Positions 6,127 to 7,040 of a DNA stretch of 7,040 bases are shown piece by piece; within the stretch, counting starts at the first letter, position 1; the number at the start of each line of letters is the position of its first letter. Below the pieces are notes generated by a model. That model did not search any database, was not told the DNA's origin, and was given only the letters and a program-made list of their open reading frames with translations. The stretch is from Pseudomonadota bacterium (GTDB lineage: Bacteria > Pseudomonadota > Alphaproteobacteria > Rhizobiales > Xanthobacteraceae), in NCBI GenBank assembly GCA_023392205.1, contig JAEVZN010000402.1, positions 1 to 7,040 of the forward strand, read 5' to 3'. The position numbers were made by a program, and so were the translations under genes.

Positions 6127-7040
6127 ATGACGAAACTGCGCCGCCGCTGCGATGGCTTCTCAGGCGTGGCGAATACAGGAGCCGGGCCTGGCGTTACTGG
6201 GGACCGGAAACAGCAATCGGCCTCATGAATAGCGGCGTTCACCACGCGCTGCGCACTTTGCCGATCGATCGATGCTCGGCCTTCGGGGCGACCATGTCCC
6301 GCCTGACCCCCTTCCGCTTTCCGGTCAGCGATCAGATTGCGCGCCGGAATTTCCAGTTGCTGCGGCCGGAAGGCGCCGACCCCAAATGGGTCGATGCCGC
6401 CATGATTCGTCTGTGGGACAGCATCGGCCGGACAATGGCGGAATATTCCGTTCTGCATCGGCTATGGGATGCCGGGCGCATCAAGGTCGATGGAATGCAG
6501 CATGCGCTGGCCGTCAAGAAAAGCGGCCAGCCGCTGCTGGTGGCGGCCATCCATCTGGGCAATTGGGAATTGATCGGCATCATCGGGATCCGCAGCGGCA
6601 TCAACGGCGCCGGCATCTATGCGCCGCCGGAAAACCGGTTCGAGCACCGGATCGCGGTATCGGTGCGAAAGCGATTCGGCGGCGTCCCGATCCCGCCCAG
6701 TCCGACAACCATGTTTGAGGCGCAACGGGTGATCGTCGACGACCGCAATGCATTGGTCATCTATGTCGATGAACACACGCGCGGACGTGTGCAGGCGCCC
6801 GCCTTCGGGCGCGTCATGCAGCCCTCGACCAATCTCGAATATATCGTCAGGCTCGCCATGGCGACAGACGCCGCAATCGTTCCCGCCTATTGCCTTCGGG
6901 AACATGGCACGGCCCGATTCCGCTGCACAGTGCTTCCGCCTTTGTCGCTTGCAAAGAGCAACAATCGGGAAGCCGACATTCTGGAAAATGTTATGGCCCT
7001 CAATGCCACCATCGAGCCCGTGATCAGAGCTAACCTGGAT
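6123..7040 (+). CDS. LpxL/HtrB-type lysophospholipid / lipid A acyltransferase (3' end outside window)
   Basis: An open reading frame of 306 codons that reaches the window edge without a stop, so the product is partial at its C-terminus. The family normally has about 290-310 residues, so little is probably missing. Residues 144-149, H-L-G-N-W-E, are the catalytic HX4E motif of LpxL/LpxM-like acyltransferases. Y-V-D-E-H-T-R-G at 214-221 and the following P-A-F-G-R and P-S-T (226-236) match the second conserved block (usually D-Q-D/E then F-F-G then P). These enzymes move an acyl chain from acyl-ACP to lipid A precursors or other lipids at the inner membrane. Residues about 28-60 occupy the place of the usual N-terminal anchor but are only weakly hydrophobic. 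The ATG overlaps the P450 stop (ATGA) and has no clear ribosome binding site, which points to translational coupling. The acceptor is unknown; homologues also serve in ornithine-lipid-like and secondary-metabolite pathways. Confidence 0.88.
   Translation, partial: MNDETAPPLRWLLRRGEYRSRAWRYWGPETAIGLMNSGVHHALRTLPIDRCSAFGATMSRLTPFRFPVSDQIARRNFQLLRPEGADPKWVDAAMIRLWDSIGRTMAEYSVLHRLWDAGRIKVDGMQHALAVKKSGQPLLVAAIHLGNWELIGIIGIRSGINGAGIYAPPENRFEHRIAVSVRKRFGGVPIPPSPTTMFEAQRVIVDDRNALVIYVDEHTRGRVQAPAFGRVMQPSTNLEYIVRLAMATDAAIVPAYCLREHGTARFRCTVLPPLSLAKSNNREADILENVMALNATIEPVIRANLD

Overview
The window is high-GC, densely coded DNA and most likely comes from an alphaproteobacterium, perhaps Hyphomicrobiales. 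This rests on a perfect match to the alphaproteobacterial EcfG (general stress response) promoter consensus, a DUF3618 protein beside a holin-like membrane protein, and codon use. The genus cannot be fixed from the sequence alone.

Region A (1-2330, + strand) looks like a stress-response operon. A GGAAC-N16-CGTT promoter (31-55) precedes four small genes: a tail-anchored helical protein (84-593), a two-helix YqjE/holin-X type membrane protein (635-1024), an alanine-rich protein with two hydrophobic segments (1021-1596), and a DUF3618 protein with a long LEA-like helical stretch (1593-2330). The last three are chained by ATGA stop/start overlaps. All but the holin-like protein carry the same kind of segment: a basic residue, then (N/Q)P or RN, then a small-residue, glycine-rich hydrophobic stretch. 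This recalls the ElaB/YqjD anchor. The layout parallels E. coli yqjD-yqjE, a stationary-phase membrane/ribosome-associated system, so the inferred role is envelope adaptation under stress or starvation.

Region B (2352-3299, - strand) is one gene converging on the stress operon. It encodes a class I SAM-dependent methyltransferase with an N-terminal motif usually seen in glycosyltransferase and surface-polysaccharide proteins.

Region C (3387-7040, + strand, divergent from the methyltransferase) encodes a Rieske non-heme iron oxygenase (3387-4553), a cytochrome P450 starting at TTG (4723-6126), and an LpxL/HtrB-type acyltransferase (6123 to the window end). The acyltransferase overlaps the P450 by ATGA and has no stop inside the window. 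Two oxygenases next to a lipid A-type acyltransferase suggest oxidative tailoring of a lipid or acyl product, possibly of the outer membrane. The substrate is unknown, and neither oxygenase has a reductase or ferredoxin partner in view. A 169-base gap (4554-4722) separates the Rieske and P450 genes and holds an inverted repeat.

No tRNA, rRNA, CRISPR array or mobile element was seen.
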